Positions 13,601-25,600 of a stretch of DNA of 62,000 nt are shown one piece after another (position 1 is the stretch's first letter; the number at the start of each line of letters is the position of its first letter). The stretch comes from Acanthaster planci (lineage: Eukaryota > Echinodermata > Asteroidea > Valvatida > Acanthasteridae), in the NCBI RefSeq assembly GCF_001949145.1, contig NW_019091538.1:243948-305947 (forward strand). Direction: 5' to 3'. A program made the position numbers and the translations under genes. The notes beneath the pieces were generated by a model. The model searched no databases. It was not told the DNA's origin and worked only from the letters and a program-made list of their open reading frames with translations.

Positions 13601-16600
13601 TGAACTTGGTTGAACTTCTGTAATGATTTCCTTCATTTGGTTTATAATCAATGCAAATGACTGAATGGATAATTTCTTCCCTCAGAATCCAGACGAGTTC
13701 ATCTTCTGCCTCACTTGAGACAATGAGCAGTGACTGTGAAGGCTCATTGGAGTCTGCTCTGGTACGTAGCAAAGGGCATAGTCCAAACTAGATACAAATT
13801 ATTGCATCTATTTCTTTATCATTTTTGGAATATCAAGAGATATCTGATATGGCAGGTGAGTAACTCTCATGCTCTAATTTTGTTTTCAAGTATAGAAATA
13901 TTTCCATCATTGCAACTTCATTTGTTTTTGTTGACTAGATGTCATGTTCACAGTCACAAATGACTTGTTTTTTCACTTCATGAGTTAGCTTTGGGGAAGG
14001 GATTTACCATGTTGAAAACAGATTGATGAGGGTTTTACGTAATGAGTAATGTCTTTTTTCTTTTCTGTGACAGGACACCACCCAGTCCTTTCCCAAGCCC
14101 AGTGCTCTGGTAGAATTCTTCCTCAGAGTTCTCATTGTACTGAACAGGAAGAGAATAGACCAAGGGTTAGTATCAGTGATTCAGTTTGCTGGACAGAACT
14201 GCAGGAGTAAAGGAGAACTGAGGGAGCCCAAACTTGATGCATTTTATTAGGTGTCTTTCAAATGACGTCACTTCCCACAGATTTCCTCAGGCATCGGCAT
14301 TTTAGACTTCAATTTTTGTGGCATGCATCAGCTGTGCCATATTTTGAAGATATTCAAATTTTTGCACACTGTGGGTACGCACGTGTTGGCACTGTAGGCC
14401 TATACATAGTTTTAAGTTTCCTGTGAAGATGGCATCCGGTCTGGTGAGTAAGATCTATACTGCCGCTGTAGCTTTGGACGAAATGCACTAGTCGAGTCCT
14501 CATCAGTTGCCAGTAGTAAACTGTGAACAAGGTGGATCCAACGAGAAAGTGGGCACTAACATTTCCTTTGCAGTTTTAAATTTCTTTGTAAAAACTAGGG
14601 CCCAGAGTTATGCCCCTGCTCTCAGTCATGGCTCTGGTCTCAGAAAGCAAAGATTTTTTGCCAGCTAGCAGATATTCTGCACTAATGGGGAGCATATATC
14701 ACATGTTGGTTCTTGGCTAGGATCTTGGTTTAACATGCACATCCTTGCAGGATTAGCCCAGAAGGTGTGTGCTGCTGCCACAAAACATGGTCCTGGGCTA
14801 TACGTAGGAATTGTGTCATTGTAACAAGTACTGTATGAGATCTCATTTCGGCAGACTGAAATAAGTTGATTTGAACTCTCAACAATCGATGGCTGTTTTT
14901 CTCCCGGCAGTAATTCTTCTAGCTTGCTGAACTTTGACCCCAGTGCGGACAGCAGCAGTCCCTCCAGTGACCGGGTCCAGCAAGCGGTCAGTCTACCTCC
15001 TCAGAGAAACATCCTTTCGTGCGGTCAGTTCCACGTTGCCGTGGTTTCCGGTGATGATGTCTATACATGGGGGAAAGCCCACGGTGGAAGGTAACATTAA
15101 TGTCTTATAAGTGCACAAAGTATCATTATTTCTAAGACTCAGCTGCAGTGAACCATTTGATTGGCCTACCAGATGGCTTCTTCAGTGAGTAACTGATGTG
15201 GGTGCTGTTCACAATAACATTTGTATTGAATAAGAAACAGACACCATGTTACGCCTTTGTGGGGAATGTTCTCTGAAGGAGTAGTTGTACATTTTCAAGT
15301 ACTTTTGTATGGATTTGCTTCTCTGAAACTTGGAATGTTTATCAGCCTTGATTTGGACCATTTCATGAGCTGTTCATGAAAAAAAATATGAACAGACATG
15401 TATGTAAGATGTATACTGTAATGATGAAGCAAGGTCTTTGAGTTGTGGACTTGTTTGGCAAAAGGGTTTGGATCGCACAGAATGAGAGGTACATTGAAAA
15501 TCTTGGTGCATCATATTTCCATGGAAACACCCTTGAGTGAAGTTGTCCAGTATCATTTCTTTTCTCGCCGTGTTTAGGTTAGGTCATGGTGACATCATTC
15601 CGGCTGATGGTAGGTCAGCACCGTTCCGTGTCGAGACACTCCACATGCACCAGATCCGCATCATCTCCGTAGCCTGCGGGAAGGAGCACACCATGGCCCT
15701 GGGGGATCAGGGAAGGGTAGGTGGAGCTCTTACCCAAGTCTGGAAATGGATCATCTTGGACATTACAAACTGACACAGAGTGGTACTTCTCTGCATGCCT
15801 CGCGTGGAAAATGTGCAGTTCCACAGAATTTTTTGTGTACGCAAACTGACACACGAGCACTCATGTTCTTCTCTGATTGGCTGAAATTCTTCAACCACGA
15901 TTACATCATCATGAGTCTTGGTTTTTTTTCTGTCCTCTGCAGTTGTATTCCTGGGGTACCTCCAAATGTGGTCAGCTTGGCCTGGGCGATCAGACCACTC
16001 GCACCAGGCCGTCCTTGGTCCAAGCCCTGACCGGTCAATGCTGTGTGGCTATTGCGTGTGGTCAGTACCACTCCTTGGCTCTCACTAAGGACCAAAAGTG
16101 AGTTGACTTAGTTTTATTTTCTTCTTGATGATCAGCCATATCATAGTTTCTATGGGCCCCTGATTGTCGTTGTTCATGGTTAGTGGGCCGATATTGTGGA
16201 AATGGCAGCTTGGGTCTGAGAAAGCGTTTGGTATTTTCGATATTTGGAAATGGAAAATAGCCTTTTACTGAAATGGCACATCAGTTGCTGTCCAGAAGAG
16301 AAATGGCACATCAGTCACTGTCCAGAAGACAAAGGAAGTAGACAACACTGATGGAAAGAAGATAAACTTGGAATCGAACGCTGTAAAGATAGTTCTTTTT
16401 TAGTGAATGAAAGAAATAAGGGCTGAGCAAAATGTTGTGACATGTATTGCTGAGATTGTTTTGGAGATTTGAAGTTTGTAGAGACGTAAGTTCCATATTA
16501 CAGATATTCTGGGGTAAATCTCTGATGTCCTTGTCTACATCACACACATTCAGACCTTAAATATGGGCTATTCCTGGAATTTCAGATGCGTAATAATGAT

Positions 16601-19600
16601 TTTTTAAATTCGAGTGGTCAACTTGGTGTAAGGAGCAACATGCTGACAGAGTTACCCTAAGAATGTGCATAGCTTCCCTGTCACCCTAAACTTTTATTTA
16701 AATTTGAGTTTCCCACAAAGGATGTTTCCTACTTTATTTATCTTTGGTTCTTTCAGAGTATACAGCTGGGGTTGGGGGGTTCATGGTCAGCTTGGCCACA
16801 GTTCAGTGGAAGACCAGCTCCAGCCCCGCCATGTGACTGCTCTAGATTCCGTCCGCGTGACCCAAATAGCCGGGGGCTACTGTCACAGCATCGTGCTGTC
16901 CGCCAACGGTCAGGTGTACGTCTGTGGGTCGGGGACCTTCGGCCAGCTGGGACTAGGGAAGGTGGTGATGAAGAGAACCACACCCACGCTGCTGGACGGG
17001 TTCAGCAAGGAGCGGGTGGTCTTGGTGGCCGGCGGGTTGTTTCATAATGTGAGTGGCTGGGGTTGAGGAGTGGGTGGGCATGGGGTATGGCATAAACTGT
17101 GGTATTCAGGAGATTGGGTGTGTGGCTTTGGGGTGTAGCGTAGGGTGGTTGTGGGGTGTAGCATAGGCTGGCTTTGGGGTGTAGCGTAGGGTGGCTGTGG
17201 GGTGTAACACAGGGTGGCTTTGGGGTGTAGCATAGGGTGGCTGTGGGGTGTAGCATAGGCTGGCTTTGGGGTGTAGTGTAGGGTGGCTGTGGGGTGTAAC
17301 ACAGGGTGGCTCCAAGGTGTAGTGTAGGGTGGCTGTGGGGTGTAACACAGGGTGGCTTTGGGGTGTAGCATAGGCTGGCTGTGGGTTGTAGCATAGGGTG
17401 GCTGTGGGCATAAATGGGCAGACTAATAATAATCCAAAACCATGGCAGTGCATTGAAACTACTCAATGGGAGGAGCATTNNNNNNNNNNNNNNNNNNNNN
17501 NNNNNNNNNNNNNNNNNNNNNNNNNNNNNNNNNNNNNNNNNNNNNNNNNNNNNNNNNNNNNNNNNNNNNNNNNNNNNNNNNNNNNNNNNNNNNNNNNNNN
17601 NNNNNNNNNNNNNNNNNNNNNNNNNNNNNNNNNNNNNNNNNNNNNNNNNNNNNNNNNNNNNNNNNNNNNNNNNNNNNNNNNNNNNNATCCTATTGAGTGG
17701 AATTGGATCCTATTGAGTGGAATTGGATCCTATTGCATGGGGAATGGAGTCTCATTGTGTGGGAGCAGTACTCGTGTGTGATGATATGACTGGTCATGTG
17801 CTATCATGCAGGCAACCTCAGGATAGGGGTGGCAATGTAATGCCAGGTTAGCTTGTGGTTTGGGATTACGATGGGTCTAACTATACTGTTCCTAGGTTGG
17901 AATTGTGAAGACAGTGGCGTTTCTGTGCCATGCTGTGTTCAGAAACCTTTCCTGCCAGATCGATGCTGAGATAATGCATCGATGCTGAGATAATGCATCG
18001 ATGCTGAGATAATGCATCGATGCTGAGATAATGCATCGATGCTGAGATAATGCATACACCGAGGGGCATTATTTAAGGTATCTACTGCAGTTGTGGGAAG
18101 GAAATCCCTGCAAGAAATCTCTGATGTGTGTTTGACTTTCAGATTGCGGTGACAGCCAATCCTCAGAGAGTCTACATCTGGGGGAAGAGTCCCCTGGAGT
18201 TGCGTCAGTCCCTCCAGTCGACCAGGAAACGGAAGACATCTCGTGATGTCAGCAGTGATACAGTCATTGTTGGACGTCGGCGATCGGTGACCGTCATGGA
18301 GTCCAGGCCGGAAGATGAGAATCAGTATCTAAGACCGTATGCCTTTGACTGCGGCAAGATATGCGCACCAATTAAAGAGGTTCGTTGTGAGTAATTGGCT
18401 GCAGCCATAAGTCTAAGTCATTGTTGTGATTGAGACCTCTTTTGACCGGCACAAGGCCCTTACGAGACTTTTAGCTCGGGCTTCATGCCTGCACTGGCCA
18501 GGGGAGGTTTTTTCTCCAAGCATTAATCTCTCCTTGGGACTACCATGTAGGTGTGAACTACGAGCTGCCGCAGATGAATACCCTAGTGATTTAACTAGTC
18601 TGCAGTTACTCATTGTTGATACACTGGGTACGCAGTGGCATTGGAGGTTTGCCCCAGGCCTTTATTTTCAGTGGTAAGGAGGGTCTTGTTCGGGAGACAA
18701 TGTGAAACTCTGTACTTCATTAACTGCTAAATCCAAACCTGCAGTTTCCTAAACATACTCGTGCTATATTTTGAGTTTTCTACAGGTGCGCCTTTGCAAC
18801 AGAGGACATTCTTTGTAATCGGAGGTAGCTCTGAGGTTACAGTAAACTTTTGCTGGCAACTCTCACAGCTGCAATGTCTCCATTTGTCTCTGATCTCTCC
18901 ATCTGTGTAGATTGCTTGCTCCATGAATCACAACCTGATCCTGACCTGCGGAGGTCAACTGTTCAGCTTTGGCAAGAACGACAGTGGGCAACTTGGCCTG
19001 GGCCACAGGACTGAACAGGTGAGTCACCAGGAAGGAATGCTGGAAGGGCCCATGTAGGCCTCATAGCAGTGTGGTAGACAAGTCCATCACAAGCCCCTGC
19101 TCGTTATTATTTTTTTCTGGTAATGACACCAAGGATTCCTCAAAAGGGCATCAGGCAGCGTAGCTCTTAAGCCTACAGAAATTTGTAGAGAGGAGATAAT
19201 GAGAGACGGAAGGAAAACCCTAGGCGAATATTGGGTAAAACTCATGGGATCAGATAGAGATTGCAAACTCAACCCACACATGTCGACTGAGCCGGGAATT
19301 GAACCCCAGGCCCCAGAAGTGAAAGATGAGGAACTAACCATTATGTCATCCCATAAGTCCAACACAAACCATCAAGTCAAATCACAGGCTAATCAAATGA
19401 ACTGTGACATACATGTAAGTACTCCTTTGTCGTCGTTAACCCTGTGACATTCATCTGGTCTTACAAAGGACTTGTGATGGACTCGACTGCAACGCTGCCT
19501 CCTAGAATCGTTTTCTCAATATCAAAAATAGTCGTATCCAATATTTGAGAAGACTTCATTTGGAGCTAGGACAGGGCTAATGTAAATTATAAATTAGCTT

Positions 19601-22600
19601 GTGACTGTCAGGTTGTCTTAAAGAGGAAACTTGAAACATGTGTTCCATGAGGAATTTTCTGACAGAAAACGGCAGCAGGTTTTGAGAAGTTTCCTGCAAT
19701 CACATTCCACTTTTTCTCTATTGCATGTAAAAGAGCTGTGTATTTTTTCCTGTGCAGAGAATTCCAGTCCTATTGCGTGTGTGTGATGAGCACTGTATAG
19801 CGGCCATCGGTGCTGGGACCGAGTTCTCTGTAGCCATCACAGCGCAGGGCCAGGTCTTCTCATGGGGGTCACCCGAGAACGGACAGGTAGGTGCTAGTAT
19901 CAGTACTCACTTCTCTCAGAACAAACAGGTACTGGTAGGTTCTTGTTATTGTACTCACTCAGTTTTCAGTACTCGTTGCTCATTAACCACTCTGTGCCGG
20001 GGTGCCCGGAACTGGAGACATTGGCTTTATACGCAAAGCCGGGAATGCCCGAAATCGGAAAAAGGTGTTTGGCCTTGTAACAAAAGACTGTACTCGGAAC
20101 AAAAGACCGGGCTGCCGGGAATTGCCAACATTTTTTCAGTTGTCAATGGTGGATGAAATCCGTCATTGTTTTAAATGATTATACCACTGTTTGTGGTATT
20201 CAGTACGAGCAGATTACCACAAGGGACAAGAGAGTTCGGTATTTGAAAAGACGCCAGCAGTGCACTGGGCCAGTTTCGGGAACAAAAGAAAATTTCATAA
20301 CATCGTACAATCTGGGCGCTCTTTACAAGGCGACAGGCCTGGCTGAAATACTCGGGTGTCAGTAGATGTTGTCTGTCAGATAAGAGTAGCCCCCAGGCAG
20401 TCATTTGAAAGAAAATCATAAAATTAGCTGATACAAGCACTCGCTTATTGAGACAGAGTATGGAACAGGTATGTTTTCATCCTAACCACTTGCTGCCGGG
20501 TGGATTTTTCTTGAGCAAGACAAGATGCCGGCGCATTTTCAAGATTTTCCGTTTTCAAAATTCTTCAAAAATTCATCATTTCATTTAATGGATGTTTATA
20601 CCAAAATGAAGGACTCTTTGGGCACTATTCTAAAGCTGACAGGTAAAATTCATTGACTTCTGAATATTTCAGCCAGGCCTGCAGCCTAATTGGAAAAAGA
20701 GCCCAGATTGTGCGGTGTTACGTAAGATTCTTTTGTTCCCGAAACCGGCACAGTGCACTGCTGACCTCTTTTCAATAGGGGCCAGATTAGCGTGCAGCGT
20801 GTGTGGCTTATCGCTGCAGTGGTGGAGAGCTTTTGTCCCCGGTGGTAATCCGCTCGCTCGAAATGCCTCAAACAGTTGTATACTGTTTCAAAACAAGGCT
20901 GGATTATCTCCACTATTGAGAGTGAAAAAATGTCGGTAATGCCCAGCAGCTCAGTCTTTTGTGCTGAGCACGGTCTTTGTTATAAGGCCCAATTCTTTTG
21001 TCCCAGTTCGGGGCTCCTGGCTCTGCATATAAAGCCTATGTACTTGAAAACGGGTCGCCCAGCAGGAAGTGGTTAACCCCTTCATACCGGGAGCTGTCCA
21101 CAAGTGCGGCTTAGTGTGAGGATTAGTGCATACCACACATACATTCTATTCATCATGCACCTGCGGTTTCAATGTGGGCCTGCTACTGGACAGAGCTTTG
21201 AGTACTGGGCATACCACAGCCCAGCAGTCAAAGTCAAAAGAATCCCGGCAGGAAGGGGTTAATACCCACTCGGTACTTCTCGCTCACTTGCTCAAGCACA
21301 GTATGGACTGGGAAGTGTATTTGTTGGTTTTCTCTCAATATTCAGGTCTGTCTTACCAAGTTATTTTGAATTTGATTAGATGTTCTCTGTCTTAGAAATT
21401 TAACAGACAGGTTTCAGGCTTGGTACTAACAAACTTAGTACTCAGTGCCCTTTTAAAAATACATGTATCATCTCTCATTAATCGCCATGTCAGCTTGGCA
21501 TCGATGCCAGTCATCGCAACAATCCCCAGCTCCGTCAACCGAGACTCAGCAAGAGTGCGCCCATGACCCGCCTGGTCGTTACCCCCATGCTTGTGCCCGG
21601 CATTCCACGGGTAGCCCTTTCGTCTGCCGTTGGAATGACTGAGGAGGAGGAAAGTGATGAGGAGGACATGGAGGTGAGCCGGGGGACTAGACTTCAAAAG
21701 ACAGTGGCCTCCGCATCCAAAATTACATGGCTACGGCTTGGAAATAAACGGTGTCAAGGGAAATGCCTGAAGCCACTAGCCGTAGCCAAGTAATAAAGGC
21801 ACACCACCTCATTGTGTCAAAACAGCTCCCGTTCTGAATGAATTCCAATGACACATTGCTTTCATAGTTTCTAAGTTTGCGTGGGCGCTTGATTTGATGT
21901 AGGCACATGTCTGAGCTTGAAAATACAGGAGAATCACAACAGAGTTGATACTGTCACCAGTGAAACCGCAGAACATGGGAAATGTTGCTTAAGAGTATGT
22001 GAAGTTCTTATCATTATGAATATGAAGGAATCCCGAATCTTTTTTTTAAATAAGGATCCCACTTCACTCACTGGGTTGTACAGATTAAGAGACAAGGTTT
22101 ATAGCCCAGTTAGTTGCTGCTTAACGACTTCAACTGAATGAAGATTTGGATTTCCAATTTCCAGAGTTCTGATGAGGAGGAGCTGGAGGAGGTGTCAGGC
22201 TGGGACCTGCCCAGTCTAGGCGGGGCTGACCCCGCCCAGCCCCCTTACGGCCTCCAGTCCCTGAGCCTGGCCCTGACCTCGCTGGAGGGCCGCTACGACC
22301 GCCGGACGGTCCTGCAGCTCTGCCAAGACTGGCGGCTTTGGCAGGCGGCAGCCGAGGTCTGCGAGCTGGACCGCAACTACCCGCTGGCGCTACTGTACCA
22401 GCTGAAGGAGAGGGAAGGGATGGGAGTGGAACTCAGGGGATCACAGGGGGAGGAAGAAGGACTGAGGGAAGTGACAGCATTGGTGGATAAGTTCATCAGG
22501 TGGGTTGCCCACAGGTGTAAACAGTTACGTTTTAGAACTAACGTCAGCTGTGTTGATTAGTATTCTGAGACGTGCAGTCACCTAATTTCAGGATTTTTTG

Positions 22601-25600
22601 GTTCAAATTTTAGACATTGACAGCAACACTGGCTTTCCAGTTGTGCTCTCTCAGTAAAATGAGTGAAATTGAATGTCTCAGCCCACTGACTAATTTTCAT
22701 CCCAACCAAATATTTCTAGCCATTGTTTCAGTGTTAGGTAACATGTTGACCTTTCTACAGACTGACATTTGATAAGTCAACAGATGTTACTCTGAGTGAC
22801 GAGGACATCAAGGAGTCCTGTAAGCTGCTTCTCATCCAGGTAAGTCCCACCGCCAGACCTGAGTCTGTGGCTAACTTGACCATAGCGAAGCACTAAAGCT
22901 CATGTTCAAAATCTGATGTCTAGAGCTATGCCTAGTTCTTTGTCAGCTTTAAATATAAGGGAAGATGTTGATAGTCGACGTAGCCATTGCCATGGAAACC
23001 TGGTCTGGACCTATACAACCTGCCTCAGGTTTTTACTGCAGTTTAAACAGAACAGTATTGTGAAAGTGGCAGGAATGGACCCCCATATTATTTGATTTGC
23101 ACATTCGCATTGTAGCACCACAAGCAAAATGAGACTGAGCATATTTTTGCCAAGCATGAAAAGGTTTTCCAAGCATCAGATGAAGGCACGATTGAGTGAA
23201 TGCTGATGAGTTCATTTGCCGATGCAGGTTCTACAGTTCTGGGCGGAGCAAGAGCTACCTCAGGAGGTGTTGGAGAGTTTATTGAGGAAGCACATGGATA
23301 ACGTAGCCTACCCTCTCAGCGTCTTACTACTCTGGTAAGTAACTGGTAATCACAGGGTCAGAAGAATCAATAGACCTTATGCATGGGGAAGCCATTTTTG
23401 TTATTTTCCCTGAATCTGTCATATTCAATGTAATCTGTTAAATGGGGTGGTGCCAGACTATTCTGGATACCAAGCCTCACTTTCAGTTATTTTTTTTTTA
23501 AATGTGGCCTTAAACATACAGATACAATACCACAAATTCTAAATTATTCTGAATATAAACCGGCTTCAATTTGTAGTAAACTCTCATTTATGTTGATGTT
23601 ATTTTTATTCGCGGGTTCTGTAAATGAAAAGTTAACCTCACTTTCAATTCGAGATGGCAGACACAAGAATACAGTCTGTTGTATACAGTAGTTACAATAG
23701 TTCCTGATTCAAGCTTGTCTGTGATTACCTGTAGGAAGCCTTTTTGTTGGCCGTGTCTGAAACGGGCTTCCAGAGCTACGGCTAGGTCTATTGTCTACGC
23801 GTCTCCACGCATTTCCAATGGAGTGAAGACGTAGACCTACCGGTAGCTGTAGACAAGACATTCAGATGCAGCTTTTGTTTGTAGTCACCATAAGTACATC
23901 ATTCTCTACGTTGAAAGCCTGTTGACCAATTGATTATTTTATAGTGACAGCCTAGAATCTTCACCCTCAGCCGGTATGAGTGGCTCCTGCCTAGTCCCAC
24001 CAAACCTCATCCAGAGATTCACCTCCAAGTTCTGTTTAGAGGTGACGTCAGCCGTGGTGCAGCATGTCAGCCAGGGGAAGCCAAGCGAGGACTTCCGACC
24101 GGCTGGCGGTGCAGTTGATGAGACAAAGGCAAGGAACAGCACCTTAACCACGCTAACGGCCGTTTCTTCCAAGGGAGGCGTGTACCGCCCACCGGGAGGG
24201 ACTGGAAGAGTGGCTGTGGAGAGACTGTGGGAGGAGGTCCTCCACAACCTGGGCAAGGATGCCCAAGCGAGGGCGCATGTCAGCATCAGCAAGAGCGAAG
24301 CTGCAGGCCTGGTTGATTCGAGCCCCGCCAGAGAAGGGCCAGAGAACTCCGCTGCAAAATCGGACTGTGTGGTCTTCACCTGCGGACACCACTACAGGAA
24401 GGGGAACTTGCAGGAGAGCGCCACTGCACTATGGATCAGCAAGATGGCCACTTTACCAGTACCATTGCCTAGCAACACACAGTCCCTTGGCAACCTATAT
24501 GCCAAGGGAGACGGGTTCTTACCCATGGCTTGTCCAGACTGTGTGCACAGCTCCTTAAAGCTACAACAGCAGATTGCATCAGACGGCACGTCAACGTGAG
24601 TATGTCTTCAACTCCTGAAAGAAAAACAGAAACCAAATCTCTTTCCTCGAAACAAAAACCAAAGAGGTATTAAAAGACGAAAAGCTAACAAGTTCTATAT
24701 CTAAACTAAAATGAAGTGCTTGGATCAGACAAATATTTGTATGCGATGTCTAGATGAATTAGTTGTACAGATCTGAAAAAATGTTACCATCATTTTGAGG
24801 ATGTATATTACACTTTGTGGTCCACCGTTTTGAGTATCCCTCTGTGCTCAAATTTGTGGATGAGGCTTTCCAGCAAAAGGGGGGCATAGAGATGGGGGCA
24901 GGGATTAGAGAATTGGGAGGGGGCAGGGATACTTTGCAACAACTGGACTGGCCTGTCAGGTTATTATGCACAATGTTAATCTTGCCATTTTGATTGTACG
25001 CAAGTCACTCGCAGTGTAACCTCGAGATATCAAATGTTTAGATAAACCCTGAAGTCCCTTTCAACAGCACCTCATGATGAGGCACGTCTGTGGCACATAC
25101 ACACGCAGGCCAGTATGCATAGAACTAGATCATGATTATAAAGCAATATGCGTTTTTGCCATTGAAACCCATCGCCACAGAATTTTAGACTGGATCTTCA
25201 TAGCCATTTCCAGTACAGTACCCTTAGTATTGGTCTGCTAGGCCAGCGACCAAATTCTCTAACAAATCCTTGCTCAATACCTTCGGGTGTATATCGTGAT
25301 ACATGTATTTAAACTGAAATATGTTGTAAATGTTGAAATATAGGCATACCTTAAAAAGTCAGTGTCATAAAAAATTCCCACTTGAATTTTTACAGCTAAA
25401 AGGAAAATGTAAATAGCCGTTGACTCCAGTTCACTCCATAAGGTGACTAAACACTGTAAAACAACTTGAATGCCATGATGTACATGTAATAACTGATTTC
25501 ATTGGATGCAGTTTCCACTATCTCATTAATGTGGGAGGGAGGTTACAGGTGGAATATCAACTAGTAGGATTAATATTGTCATCTACACACGTCACATAAA

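Noticed and set aside
17002-17478. Three long proline/histidine/threonine-rich frames on the minus strand
   Set aside because: All frames stay open because the 23-bp minisatellite lacks stops on that strand. They overlap a real plus-strand exon only at the edge and have no start or splice logic.
17398-17781. Plus-strand frames across 17398-17781
   Set aside because: Most of their length is assembly-gap N.
17959-18053. Possible CRISPR-like array
   Set aside because: The five repeats are directly adjacent with no spacers, in an intron of a eukaryotic gene.
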